From Austropuccinia psidii (Eukaryota > Basidiomycota > Pucciniomycetes > Pucciniales > Sphaerophragmiaceae): DNA of 64,000 nt. The stretch is from assembly GCA_023105745.1 (NCBI GenBank), contig JALGQZ010000015.1, positions 23,975,499 through 24,039,498 on the forward strand, given 5' to 3'. Numbering within the stretch: position 1 is the first letter of the stretch; each line of letters opens with the position of its first letter. A program made the translations under genes and the position numbers. Shown here piece by piece: positions 32,443-45,183 of the stretch. The notes beneath the pieces are model-generated. The model had not been told where the DNA came from. It saw only the letters and a program-made list of their open reading frames with translations, and did no database searches.

Positions 32443-34467
32443 TGTGAGCCTTTGAGAGATGACCACATACCCAATAAGGTCACAAAAAAGACTCAGAATA
32501 ATTATAACTTTAATATAATTATATTAAAATTACTTAGAATAAATATACATTAAGAATAATTACTTAAATATACAAAAAATACCATAAATTGGTATAAAAA
32601 TTGGTTTAACTTAAAAACCAATGAATCAACATGTAAAATAAATTATACCATTGGATTCCCCATGGAAAAATACACATATACCACTTTTATGGCATATCTG
32701 TAAAGTCAATATTTAAGGAATTATAAGGTATAATACCTTTTGAAAACCATAAAAACTTATTTATCTCAAGAACTAATGAAACAACATGTGAAATAAATTG
32801 TACCAGTGGATTCCCCATGAAATTCCACACATAAAACAATTAATAAGGTAACTTCCAATGTTAATACTTAAGGAATTATCCTGAATATATGCACTTTTTT
32901 GGTCAACGCATATATTCAAGGATCATAGCTAATATCTTCTAAACTATACATGATAGAATGATGAACCAAAAATAAAGTTACCACGTAATTACTGTAAGAA
33001 CACAGATATGAGCTTTATTTTACTAATTATAAACAAGGTTAAAACCTATGATGAATTATTGATAAAAATCAACAGAGCTGTTGACCACTTTGTTGTGAAA
33101 GTGTTCCAAAATTAAAAAAAAGTATACAGTTGGATTCTCCTAGTTAATTCGTGAAGAATTATGTAATTTTTATTATTAAATTCAGGGTATAACCCCCTGA
33201 AATCAAGGTTTGAAGTTTAAAATATTGAATTTCAACAGAAAAGATGAGTTACCAGAAAAATCATCAAAAATAGTGTTTTGATGATGTAATGAAAAGCTCT
33301 TGGAAGCATAATAAGGTTATGCCAGGCTATCAGAATTCACTCTCTGAATTGCTGTAGCGTGAAAACCTTAAAAGTTATTGAGGATCAAAGTTTGAGCTTA
33401 AATTGAGCTGTTATGATCACATACTGTAACCTTAAATTAAGTTTAACAGTCTTAATAGTGATAAAATTGGTGAATACTATTAGTTTATGATTAAAACTAA
33501 TAAAATCCACGAAATTTGGGGTTCTGCCAAGCCTCTGATGTCATCAAACTTAGAGTTATAGTGATAACTCTAAATAATGGTGTAATAATGATGTAATATG
33601 GTTTGATCATGATGTAATCACCCTCAAACCTTAAAATATTGATCAATTCCAGTGGATATGATCAGTACACGTCTACTAGAAGCCTGCTGGACTCTAGGAG
33701 GGAGGTATTTACTATAAATAGAGCTCTTTTTACTCTATTTTCCCCTCAGACGCATCAAAAACATTAAATCAATTAAATCAAAGGTAATTTCTTTATTCTT
33801 TATATATAAAAGCATTATATTATTAAAGACCAAAGACCTCCTTGCTATAATCATCTATTTTGACGTGATTAAATCATTTATTTAATTGTTTTTGTTAAAA
33901 ATCTCTATAAAACTCATTTCCACGTAAAAATCCAGAATAATTTGTAATTTTCTTTATTTTTATTGTAAATACAATTTGAAAAGGTTGTATTTATATTTTT
34001 TGGCGTAAAATACTTCAAAATTATTATATTAAGTGTTAAAAGTAGGTTATTTTCTCTTATTATAATAATTTCTCTATTATTACTCTCTTAATAATTCTTT
34101 AATTAATATAAATAGTATTTATATTAATTCATAACTTTAATATTAGTAATATTATTGTTATTAATTGTTTTTTATTAATAAAAAACAATTTTTTACGCCT
34201 TTATTATTTGTTGGTAACAATAATAAAGAGCTGTTTAAATATATTAATTATCTTATATTAATATATTTATTTATTATATTATATTTTTATAATATAAATT
34301 ATATTATTATATTTATTTAATAATATAATTAATTTACGCCATAATAATAATAATTATTTATTATTATTATATTTTTAATCTTATTTATTCAATTCATAAG
34401 GACATTCAGAGTACAATAAGTAATAAATTAGTAATTTTTACTTATTGTTTCATAGTCAAACCTTACA
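32443..34467 (+). repeat. LTR-C2, 3' LTR of E3
   Basis: Aligns with 24154-26179 throughout, ending CCTTACA followed by the target duplication TATAC. TATA box equivalent at 33713-33721. Confidence 0.92.
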
Positions 34468-34567
34468 TATACCTTCATGAGTTTGAATTCAATTTCTTAT
34501 TGAATAAGCTCAATTTGTATATTTTCATAAAGTTCTTTTGAGTAAATATAATGGCCAGGCCCCCAAA
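34468..34567 (-). other. E3-prime leader, LTR-proximal part with primer site
   Basis: Continues the E3-prime leader that stops at 24153. The minus strand reads CCTTACT, then TGGGGGCCTGGCC (34553-34565), the same primer site as family A. This shows what E3 has lost. Confidence 0.75.
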
Positions 34568-35158
34568 AGTAAGGTTTGACTATGAAACAATAAGTAATCA
34601 TTACTAATATTTCACTTATTTTACTCTGAATGTCCCTATGAGGATGATAAATAAGATTGAAATTAATTATAATGATAAATAAATATTAGAATTCTGGCAT
34701 AAAAATATTTATATCATTTAAATAAATGAAATAATATATTAATATTGGATAATTGGTATATTGAAGACAATTTCTTCTTGTTACCAACAAATAATAAATG
34801 TGTAAACAATTGTTATTTAATAATAAAAAACAATGCATAAAAATAATATTACTAATATTAATGTTATATAAAAATATTAATACTATTCATATTGATGAGA
34901 AAATTATTTAAAGAAATAATCAAGAGAAACGAACACACTTTTAACACTTAATATAATAATTTTGGATGTTTTTATGCCAGATAATGTGGATTCAACTTAT
35001 TTATATTGTATTTACAAATAAAAAAAATTAATTACAAATATTCTTGATTTTAACTAGAATTAAAGATTTTAAAGAGAAATTAACAAAAACAACAAACTAT
35101 TTAGTGAATCATCTCAAAGCTAGTCATTATAACAAGAATTATCTATGGTCTTTAATTT
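34568..35158 (-). repeat. LTR-C prime, old 5' LTR of E3-prime (partial)
   Basis: Aligns with the AT-rich half of LTR-C (GTAAGGTTTGACTATGAAAC onward) up to about CTATGGTCTTTAA at 35158, then homology stops. Several CpG-containing motifs of LTR-C read CA or TG here, consistent with decay by C-to-T change. Confidence 0.7.
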
Positions 35159-37085
35159 TGAGCCTTGGAGGTATTTTTGTATACCCGAAAGACCACAAAT
35201 AACAAATTATGTTATAATTATTAATAAAAAAATTTGTTTATATTATACAAACAAAATTAAAATACAATTAAAAGATTTATATACAAAATTAAAAAAAAAT
35301 TAATATGATATAAAATCAAAATTACATTGAAATTTAAAATTGTGAAAATAAAATTTTACTTGAAAAAATTGAACAAAAAATTATTTTTAGCAAAAATATG
35401 ATAACTTTTTTTACAATAATTGAGCTTATGTAAATGATATCTCCATTGGATTCCTCATAGAAAATTAGGTGGGTCACCTGTGAGTGGAATTTCTGTAACT
35501 CAACTCTAAATAAGCTTAAATTAAGTCTCTAGTATTTTTTTTATGTAAATTGGAAAATCCTCAAGATCTTAATTTAATTCACACCACATGTGGTGTTAAC
35601 CATCAATTTTTGTTTTGAAATTGAGGTGTGGTGTGTAGTTGAAAACCTATGAGGAAGTGAAGTATTTTCAATTGAAATGTCAAAATTTAAATGTGTATTA
35701 CATAAGTGAACTTTTATTTACATATGAGGTTTCGATTATTACAGTTGTCTACTATAAAAATTCAATTGAATTACATATTTCAATTACAAGTATTAAAGAA
35801 AAAAACAAATTGGAAAGATTAATTTTTTGGGGGGAAAGGAATCTTGGCTCCAAGGGTGCCAGACTCCCCCCAATTCCTGGCTGACAGGTTTGGGATGTCA
35901 AATTTCACACAAACAGTCATCACTTTTGGCCTGGAATTGAGTAACAGGGTCTGTGACTCAATTTATCATGAGGTTTAGATACCAACCAGGGAAGGTTTAA
36001 CTGTTTCCAAGAGGGTAAAACTACCCTTAAGTTAAGACAATATTAGTAAAAAAGGTTTTGGCTGGCTTTGATGTCCCTCACAAACATTCTGAAGTGCTTT
36101 GAAGGCTTGAAGCCAGGTATTGCTATAGCAATGGCTGATTTAAGGTTTTAAAATGGCTAAAACCAGCCCTTTTTTGGTCCAAAACAGTTTTCAATGATTC
36201 TATAATTGGCTTTTCTGTTGTCAAAGTGCTTCTAACACCTGACAAGAGTGAATTTTGCTTTTTGAGTAAGAAAATTGGTGGCTATAAAAGAATTTCTTCT
36301 TTTCCCTACTTTTCTCTTGATGCTAGAATCCTTTCCTTTCATACTTAGCTTAAACACTGCTAAGCTAAGAAATGGAAGAGTTCAACCACCACTTTTATAT
36401 TCTTTTGGACCTTCTAACCATGTGAAGAAAATTATAACTCTTATAATGATTTTTACTCTCAAACAACCCCAAATGTTAATTAAAGCATGTTAAGTTTGTC
36501 ACTTTGTTTCCAAATTCACTCTGGTCACTTTTAGGCCTGTTTTCTCTTTGATAATATTCTTGTAGACTTTGTTCTTATATTGATTTCCTGCAGCTCTTTT
36601 TTCCATTAATTCCAATTGCAATTTCTCTTGAAGAAATTTCTTTTGTAGAATATTTTCAGATAGATTCTTATTGCTGGTACAACAATAAATCTTCATAATA
36701 TTATTGTTTTATACTAAAAAAGTAAAAAAAAACACATTTTGCATCCTTTCTCTTAAAAATCTTAAATTTTACTATTTTTAATCAAAATTTACCTCATACA
36801 AATTTTGAGGACAGGAAAATTACTTGATTTTTGATCAAATCTTTCTATCCACAGTTAAATTTGAGAGCCCACTGTGATATTTTACCCATGAAATTATATT
36901 TCTACTTTTTAAACCTTTTTATTATATTGAAAAATTTAAAAATCCATGAAAAATACTTATAATTCAAAAAAATCACAAAAATTAAAAACCTTTTTCATAT
37001 TTCAAGTGAGGATTCATTTTTAAATTTTTCTTTTGAAAACCTTTTTTTACTTAATTGAACCCTTTTTCATTAAATTTAACTTCTG
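35159..37085. other. Unresolved AT-rich segment, probably LTR/leader of E6
   Basis: I see no supported gene. It contains a perfect 16-bp palindrome ACACCACATGTGGTGT (35581-35596), a purine run TTTTTTGGGGGGAAAGGAA near 35824-35842, a GC-richer block (35850-36250) and a TATA box TATAAAAG at 36283-36290 in the orientation of E6. The likely reading is a diverged LTR driving E6, but I cannot place its ends. Confidence 0.4.
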
Positions 37086-38953
37086 ACAATGTTGTAATAC
37101 AAGAGAACATTTGAACAGAAGCAACAGCTACTAATATTATTCCTTCCAGTACTGTTAATTCTGACCATAATAGCACTGTTATTATAACTCATAATAATCA
37201 AACAGAGCCTATCTCTTCAGAATTAATCAAATTGGAAATTAGTAATACACTCCAGAAGGAAAGTAATTTGGCCAATAGTAAGTTTTTTGACACAAAATAC
37301 TATCTTTACACTTTTTTTACTCATAAGTATGCCTTCAACCAGATCAGGAACAACCTATAATCCCTCAAACAGCTCCCAAAAAGGTTATAGATGTGATTAT
37401 TGCAGAAGCCAATAAGTTAAAGAACGACAAAGTTCAGTAGATGAAGTTCAAACTGACAAATTATGCCATTCTGAAGCTGATAAAACTATTTTACCTTCAA
37501 ACAGAGTTGACACCACCACAAGAAGCCTCATTGGATACATGAAAACCCAGCCAGAAGGCTTACAACAATTTTCTGAAGGACAAAAAGTACAAATCTTTGC
37601 ATATTTGTGGAAGAACTGCATGAACTCTTACCTGACTGTGATAAAATTTCTGGGCCATCCCAACACTTTCAAGTTACTAAATGGATGGCATCAATTGATT
37701 TAAAAGAAAAAAATGATGCTTTTGACAGCCAAATGGAGAAAAAACAACCCTCCACCACTCAAACAGGGGCCAAAACCAGGCCCAGTAGCCAGAAGCAGCA
37801 GTTCCAATGTGAAAAAGCAACCACAAGCTTGGAACAAGGGAAAAGGCAAAGAACCATCCACAAAACCATAAATCCAGGGCTACAGAATCCCAAAGATTCA
37901 ACAGGATGTCATGAAAAATGTGTTTCAGATGGCCAGGACCATGATGGAATTACAGAAAGAGTAGGAAGACATATTATGATATTGGAAATGATTTCTGGTA
38001 TTCTGGATGGCATTTCAAACTTGTATATAGCTATAAATGATGTGAAAAGTTATATTTATGATAACAATCATACAATCTATAACAATCTTAAGATGAAGAA
38101 TCTGAGTTTGAGCCAAATAAATGAGGCAGATATGTGTTTTGAAAAATTTCTAGGAAAAATTAAAACTTCAGATAATGACAGTTCATTTGGAAATAAAATA
38201 AATGAAAAATCTGCAATTACAAAAGAATTAACAGATAAATATTCTAAACTCAATATTGATGACATAATTGAAACAATACTAAAATAAGCCATTAGTATTA
38301 TCAAGGAAGATAATAAAAAAGTCCTTGATGATATCTCATGCTAATTTACTGAAGTAAAAACATACACTATTTTCTTGGAAAGTGTTTTGACACCTCACAA
38401 GAGGAAGTATCAAGTTTAAAAATAAAATAAAATCAAGTAATTTCTGATGATACCAGACAAACTGAAGTATGGCAATTAATTAAAATTAAAGAAGACATGT
38501 TAAAAATTGAGTTAATCAATTTAATACAAGGTTTTCAAAATGAAGCCAGAAATTTGCAAAGGTTTAGCACCAGTAAAATAAAGTAACTGAACAATTGCTG
38601 AACACCTTATCAATAATCTACACCTCTTAATCAAAATGAGGGTACAAGAAGTTCTAATTCATAAGTATTGGATGTGGAAAATTCACAATTCAAGAATTAA
38701 TTTTCAACTTCCTTCCATAAATTGGAACCATCAATAGGCCAAGAACTTTTGAAAGAAGTACCAAAACTTAAAGAAGGGCCTCACTTAAGTGGTGAAGGAG
38801 AATATGACCATATGGAATTCATCAGAATTATTGAAATTATCAAAAAATAATTTGAATTACTAGACAGATTTGTAATAGCAAGATTTAAAACCTTGTTTAC
38901 CAGAACAGCCCACAGATGGTATATCAAGTTAAGACAAGAACATGCACACCAGC
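37086..38953 (+). pseudogene. E6: decayed family-C relative, leader, ORF1 and gag
   Basis: Related to E3. A leader intron of 65 nt at 37278-37342 (GTAAGT...CAACCAG) sits where E3 has its 85-nt intron. Frame X is open over 227 codons (37607-38287) with a C-terminal coiled coil. The overlapping Y frame keeps YRIPKIQQDVMKNVFQMART but has two stops. Downstream lies the capsid start KEVPKLKEGPHLSGEGEYDH with stops. The solo LTR at 38954 interrupts the capsid right after RQEHAHQ. Confidence 0.75.
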
Positions 38954-40979
38954 TGTAAGGTTTGACTATGAAACAATAAGTAAAAATTACTAATTTATTA
39001 CTTATTGTACTCTGAATGTCCTTATAAAATGAATAAATAAGATTAAAATAATAATAATAATAAAGAAATATTATTATTATGGCGTAAAATTATTATATTA
39101 TTAAATAAATATAATAATATAATTAATATTATATAAAAATATAATATTATAAATAATATATTAATATAAAATAATTAATATATTATAAAGCTCTTTATTA
39201 TTGTTACCAACAAATAATAAAGGCGTAAAAAATTGTTTTTTATAAATAAAAAACAATTAATAACAATAATATTACTAATATTAAAGTTATAAATTAATAT
39301 AAATACTATTTATATTAAATAAGAATTATTATGAGTAATAATAAGAGAGAAATTATTATAATAAGATGAAATAACCTACTTTTAACACTTAAGATAATAA
39401 TTTTCAGTTATTTTACGCCAAAAGAATATAATACAACCTTTTCAAATTGTATTTACAATAAAAATAAAGAGAATTTACCAAATTTCTTGATTTTACGTGG
39501 AAATGAGCTTTTTAGAGAGATTTATAGCAAAAACAATTAAAGAATTGATTTAATCACGTAAAATTGGTGATTAATAACAAGATTGTCTTTGGTCTTTAAG
39601 AATATAAGAGTTTTATATTTAAAGAATAAAGAAATTACCTTTTATTTAATTGATTTAATGTTTTTGATGCGTCTGAGGGGTAAATAGAGTAAAAAGAGCT
39701 CTATTTATAGTAAATACCTCCCTCCTAGAGTCCAACAGGCTTCTAGTAGACGTGTACTGATCATATCCACTGGAATTGATCAATATTTTAAGGTTTGAGG
39801 GTGATTACATCATGATCAAACCATATTACATCATTATTACACCATTATTTAGAGTTATCACTATAACTCTAAATGTGATGACATCAGAGGCTTGGCAGAA
39901 CCCCAAATTTCGTGGATTTTATTAGTTTTAATCATAAACTAATAGTATTCACCAATTTTATCACTATTAAGACTGTTAAACTTAATTTAAGGTTACAGTA
40001 TGTGATCATAACAGCTCAATTTAAGCTCAAACTTTGATCCTCAATAACTTTTAAGGTTTTCACGCTACAGCAATTCAGAGAGTGAATTCTGATAGCCTGA
40101 CATAACCGTATTATGCTGCCAAGAGCTTTTCATTACATCATCAAAACTCTAATTTTGATGATTTTTCTTGTAACTCATCTTTTCTGTCGAAATTCCATAT
40201 TTTAAACTTAAAACCTTGATTTCAGGGGGTTATACCCTGAATTTAATAATAAAAATTACATCATTCTTCACGAATGAACTAGTAGAATCCAACTGTGTAC
40301 TTTTTTTTAAGTTTGGAGCACTTTCACAACAAAGTGGTCAACAGCTCTGTTGATTTTTATCAATATTTCATCATAGGTTTTAACCTTGTTTATAACTTGT
40401 AAAATAAAGCTCATATCTGTGTTCTTACAGTAATTACGTGGTAACTTTATTTTTGGTTCATCATTCTATCATGTATATTTTAGAAGATATTAGCTATGAT
40501 CACTGAATATATGCGTTGACCAAAAAAGTGCATATATTCAGGATAATTCCTTAAGTATTGATTTTGGGAATTAGCTTATTAATTGTTTTATATGTGGAAT
40601 TTTGTGGGAAATCCACTGGTACAATTTATTTCACATGTTGTTTCATTAGTTTCTGAGATAAATAAGGTTTTATGATTTTTATAAGGTATTATACCTTATA
40701 ATTCCTTAAATATTGACTTTACAGATATGCCATAAAAGTGGTATATGTGTATTTTTCCATGGGGAATCCAATGGTATAATTTATTTCACATGTTCATTCA
40801 TTGGTTTTTAAGTTAAACCAATTTTAGTACCAATTTATGGTATTTTTTGTATATTTGAGTAATTATTTTTAGTGTATAATTATTCTAATTAATTTTAATA
40901 TAATTATATTAAAGGTATAATTATTATTAATCTTTTTTGTGACCTTATTGGATATGTGGTCATATCTCAAAGGCTCACA
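38954..40979 (-). repeat. Solo LTR-C with target duplication CCAGC
   Basis: A complete 2026-bp LTR-C in minus orientation (TGTAAGGTTTGAC...GGCTCACA) flanked by CCAGC at 38949-38953 and 40980-40984. There is no internal sequence, so it arose by recombination between two LTRs of a former full element. It sits in the capsid region of E6. Confidence 0.93.
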
Positions 40980-40984
40980 CCAGC

Positions 40985-43748
40985 ATTGGACTTGGTTGAA
41001 AACCCAAATTATTAACAAATAGGCCAGTGATTATTGGAGATTTAAAGTAGAAACAGCCTTTGAATCTGCTAAATTTAATTCTGATAAAGACAAATTTACC
41101 ATGGTTTTTCCAACAGAAAGACAGATTAACAGAATTATATCCTGAAATTTCAGAATTTATGATTGACAGGAAAACTCTGAGACAATGTGGAGGTTAGTTA
41201 GAAAATTCTGTCAGAAGTAGGACTACTGAGCAATCTTCCACAGAATATATTATGAATATATTAGAAGAAGTAACCACCAATACCAGGATTGGTTGTAGTG
41301 GGGTGAATATTAAAACAAGGTTTAATGCACCTTGGAAAGATTTTGTGGACAAAAATCCCAAAGAAAACTCTAATAATATGAAATATTAATATGCAGATAC
41401 AATCAGAAAGTGCCATAATTTCCATAGAACCATACATCTAGCTGATACATGTCCAAAAAGGGGTAAAATCAATGAAATTGGAATTGAAAATGAACCTGAT
41501 GTTGAAAATGATGATGTAAATGAAGAAAATTCAGATGATAAATCATCAAGATTTTATGAATCTTTAAAAGATATAGAAAATATCAATTTCACATTTTAAT
41601 TCATGTAATTTTATTCCCACTTGCCACAATTGAGCAATAGTGTACTTCATTTGTAAAAAATACAAGATGCACAACTTATGAAAACCAAACCAAACAGGGG
41701 AAAGGATATACATCTGGTAATTCCTGTATAACAGAAGTGGTGATTGATAATAAACCCACTAATTGTTTACTTGACCCAGGAGCCTTCTTCTCTTTTGTTT
41801 GAGAATCTTTTCTCAAAAACTGTGTACCAAATTTTGAAGAGCAATTATTACCAAATGATGGCATAAAACTCAACAGCACAAGTAATCCAATGAAAGAATT
41901 GGGCATATCTTAGACCACTGTAGTATTTCCACAGATCAATGGAAACTTAATAATTACTGTTGAATTTTTTGCTATGGGGAGCTGCTCTATTACACATTTC
42001 ATATTGGAAAATGATTATTTAATCATGTATGGCATAGATTTACATAACAATAAAGACAGATAATTTACTATTGGAGACAATAAGAATCAAAATATGCCTC
42101 TTTATCTTATAAAAGGAAAATCAAATTCAATAAAGTATTACCAGTCAACACATAATTAGTTAAATTTAAGACAGAACAGATTAATGAAGCTGAATTAAGT
42201 CTTCTTCCTACTGATATAGAGGAAAATGAACTCTCTAACCTCTTATATAGCCACAAAGAAGCCTTTGAAACTGATGAAGAACCATTGGGTACATTATTGG
42301 TCATGAATTTGAAATTATCTTGAACATTGAGGAACCTTATCCACCATTCTTGAGAAGGCCTGAATACCCAGAAAGCTCAAAATAAAGATAGGCCCTTGAG
42401 ATTCACATTAAAGAGCTCTTGGCACTTGGGGTAATTAGAAAGGTTTGCCATGAAGAGGTAGAAATAGCTACACCTGTCATAGTGGCAAGTCATAATGGAA
42501 AATCCAGGATGGTTGGGAACTTCAGATATCTCAACACTTACACTGTCCCAAACATGTATCACATACGAAAGATTCCAGTTTCCCTTACTCAAATAGCTCA
42601 AGAGGTGTATATAAGCACTATGGATTATCTTAAAGGATTCCATCAAACTGTAGTCACACCAAGAGCAAGGAAATATTTGAGAATTATTGTTCATTGTGGA
42701 GTGTATGAATATGTTGAGATGTCTTTTGGTATCAAAAGTGCACCTTCCCACTTTCAAAGAATGATGAATGTACTCTTCCCTGAAGAAATTTTAGAAGGAA
42801 AATTAACCATTTGAATTTATGACATTATTGTCTGTTCTAAGACTTTAGAGGAACATATGTACAGATTATCCAGAGTTTTGTAGAAAATCCAATCTTTGAT
42901 CATGAAAATTTCTTTGAAGAAATGTCATTGTGGATTTAAGGAACTCAAATCCCTGGGACATGCAGTATCTGGTCTATCCCTTGCAATTGACAAAAAAAAG
43001 TTGCAGCAGTACTACTGAAGCTTATGCCTCAGAAAAAAAATGAAATCCAGTCATTTTTGGGATTTACAAGATACTGCAGGTGGTGCTTTAAAGACTTTTA
43101 ATCCATTGAAAGACCTCTTTGTCAAGTTTGTGACAAAGACAAAGTAATTTAATTGATTGTTGACAGATTCAATGCCTTTAAATCCCTGAGACAAGCCTTA
43201 ACCACTCCTCCAGTCTTACTAATTCCATATTTTAAGTTGACTTTCAAAATTCAAATTGATGCATCAGGAGATGAACCAGGAGATTCACTTCAGCAAGTCC
43301 AGATTATTAATTACAAATATGTGGAAGGATCCATATGTTTCATATATAGGCAAATAGAAACCACCGAAGCCCAATATGGGGCAAGTCAAATGAAATTTTT
43401 ATGCTTTGTCTGGGTCTCATAGAAGCAAAATTACTTTCTTTAAGGTTGTGTTTTTGAATTTATAGCAGATTTTACTTCTGTTAAATAACTTCTAAACATG
43501 GAAACTCATAGAAGAAATATTCTCAGATGGCAAATAGCCATACATTAGTATAGGCATAATATGACCATTGTACACAAAGATGGGTATATTCAAAAAAATA
43601 CAGATAGACTAGGAGGATTTCCATTACCAAATGACATTGAAAATGCTTCTTATGTGCCAGAAGAAGCTTCCCTGCAAATCCCAATAGAATGCATCAGTGT
43701 TGCAGATTTAAACAATACCTTCTTTGAGGACGTAAGTAACAGTTATAC
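40985..43748 (+). pseudogene. E6: rest of gag, protease, RT and RNase H
   Basis: Continues E6 after the solo LTR. A capsid remainder with many stops leads to a knuckle region, a protease area (CLLDPGAFFSFV, no DTG/DSG), the RT (frame 42419-42814, DYLKGFHQTVVTPRARKYLRI) in which the YIDD motif reads IYDI after a stop, and RNase H (43153-43767, KIQIDASGDEPGDSLQQ). It ends at 43748, before the integrase, where E4's LTR starts. Confidence 0.8.
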
Positions 43749-45126
43749 TTTCAAGCTGAATCTATGATGAAGTAGTAATAATAGTATTTAAAGCTTTAAG
43801 TATGACTGTGACACAGATAATTATGATTAAAAAAGGTTTTAAATAACAATATAAGGGCTTTACTATTGTGGAATAGTGGTGGTGAGCACTGTTGAAAGCC
43901 CTGTGTGCAGTCTTACCAGTTGTGCTACTATAATAAGAGCTACAATACACTAATATCTAAGTTATACCTGATTATTTTCCAAGAGTATAACTGTTTCTGA
44001 CAGTTGTACTACATATAAATTCAAGAGCAGGATGGGGATTCCTTTTCTGGAAGAGAAAAGGCCTCCTTTTATCCTCAAATGGGTGGTGAGGTCCTCTAGA
44101 TCATCCACATAGAGGAAGTGGAGATTTTTCACTTCTGAGTTTGGTTTTGTGGGTTGCAAAAGGCCTTTATACTCTGTATTGGGCTCAGATGTGGTTTTGA
44201 AACCACATTTGGGAAGCGTTCCCCAATACAGGGTGAAACCTTTCATCTGGGGACCACACAGCCCTCTTCTGATGTGTATGACGCATAGAGGGCTGTAAAG
44301 AACCTGTATGGGACCCCATTATTGAATGAGATATGAGGTATTGAGTTATAAAAAAGCTTTTCTGTTGAATTGACACCTCATAATCGTAGTTATGGAATAG
44401 TATCCCACAGTTAAGCTGTATTGGCCATTTTTCAGTTTCTGAGATATTGAGCTCAAACTTGGTTCATTTTTTAGCCCTGGATTATATCTACACAATTTTT
44501 CCTCATTTTTTATGGTTAGCATTAAATATGGCAAAGTTATGCCATGTTCAATGTTTGTTATTGATATATTATTTTGTAAAAATCTGTATGGAACTTGTTT
44601 GCCCCATACCCTTTGTTCTAGATAGGATATGGGGAAATTGATGGAACCATAAGATAGCCCTGATCTTGCCCTTTCCACAATGAACCCACTTCAGATATCC
44701 CACACTACAACTGTAGATGTTAGATGAGAGGTGAATATTTTATTCACCCTTATTTGACCTTATTTTGGCCATACCTTCTGTAGTTTTGGTGTGAGCTCAA
44801 TTTGGCTAGTACCATTGGATAGCCCTGACTTAGAGCTTCAATTCTAATACCCATTTTCTCCGGCTAAGCTTATTTCTCTGGATTTCACATGAGAAGTGAA
44901 AATTAAGGTTTATTATTGGAAGCTTTTTTGAGAAGTAATAACTTTGTTATTCTTTGTCCTATTATTAGTGGACTTGTACACTTGAAAAAGGTAAGTTTTA
45001 TCTTTCTTTTGATACCTTTTCAGCTTGTTTGGCTCAGCTCCATGTTTCTGTGGTATTTTGCTCTACAATTGGTTTATGGTATTTGGTTGTCATGCTTGTG
45101 CTCTGGCTTTGAGTCACAGGCTTACA
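43749..45126 (-). repeat. LTR-A3, 3' LTR of E4
   Basis: Starts TTTCAAGCTGAATC (TGTCAG-CTGGAGTC in LTR-A2) and ends GAGTCACAGGCTTACA. Considerably diverged and slightly shorter (1378 bp). The inner hairpin near 44187 is kept. Confidence 0.8.
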
Positions 45127-45146
45127 TACCCTCCCTTCAAAAAAGG
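45127..45146 (-). other. Polypurine tract of E4
   Basis: Minus strand TTGAAGGGAGGGTA next to the LTR start; same position and near-same sequence as in E1. Confidence 0.65.
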
Positions 45147-45183
45147 CTCATCATTGATGAGAATTTTCAGCCCTCCTAGAGAC

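Larger units (their letters stand above)
24154..34467 (+). mobile_element. E3: family-C Ty3/gypsy element with intact 1622-codon pol frame
   Basis: LTRs of 2026 and 2025 bp (24154-26179, 32443-34467; about 98% alike by eye) flank a leader, ORF1 and a long capsid-to-chromodomain frame, with TSD TATAC (24149-24153, 34468-34472). It inserted into the leader of E3-prime. The pol frame is uninterrupted, but the region just after the 5' LTR lacks the primer site and about 450 nt of leader present in E3-prime, and a one-base deletion near 27436 breaks the gag N-terminus from the capsid. It can probably be transcribed but not copied. Confidence 0.93.
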
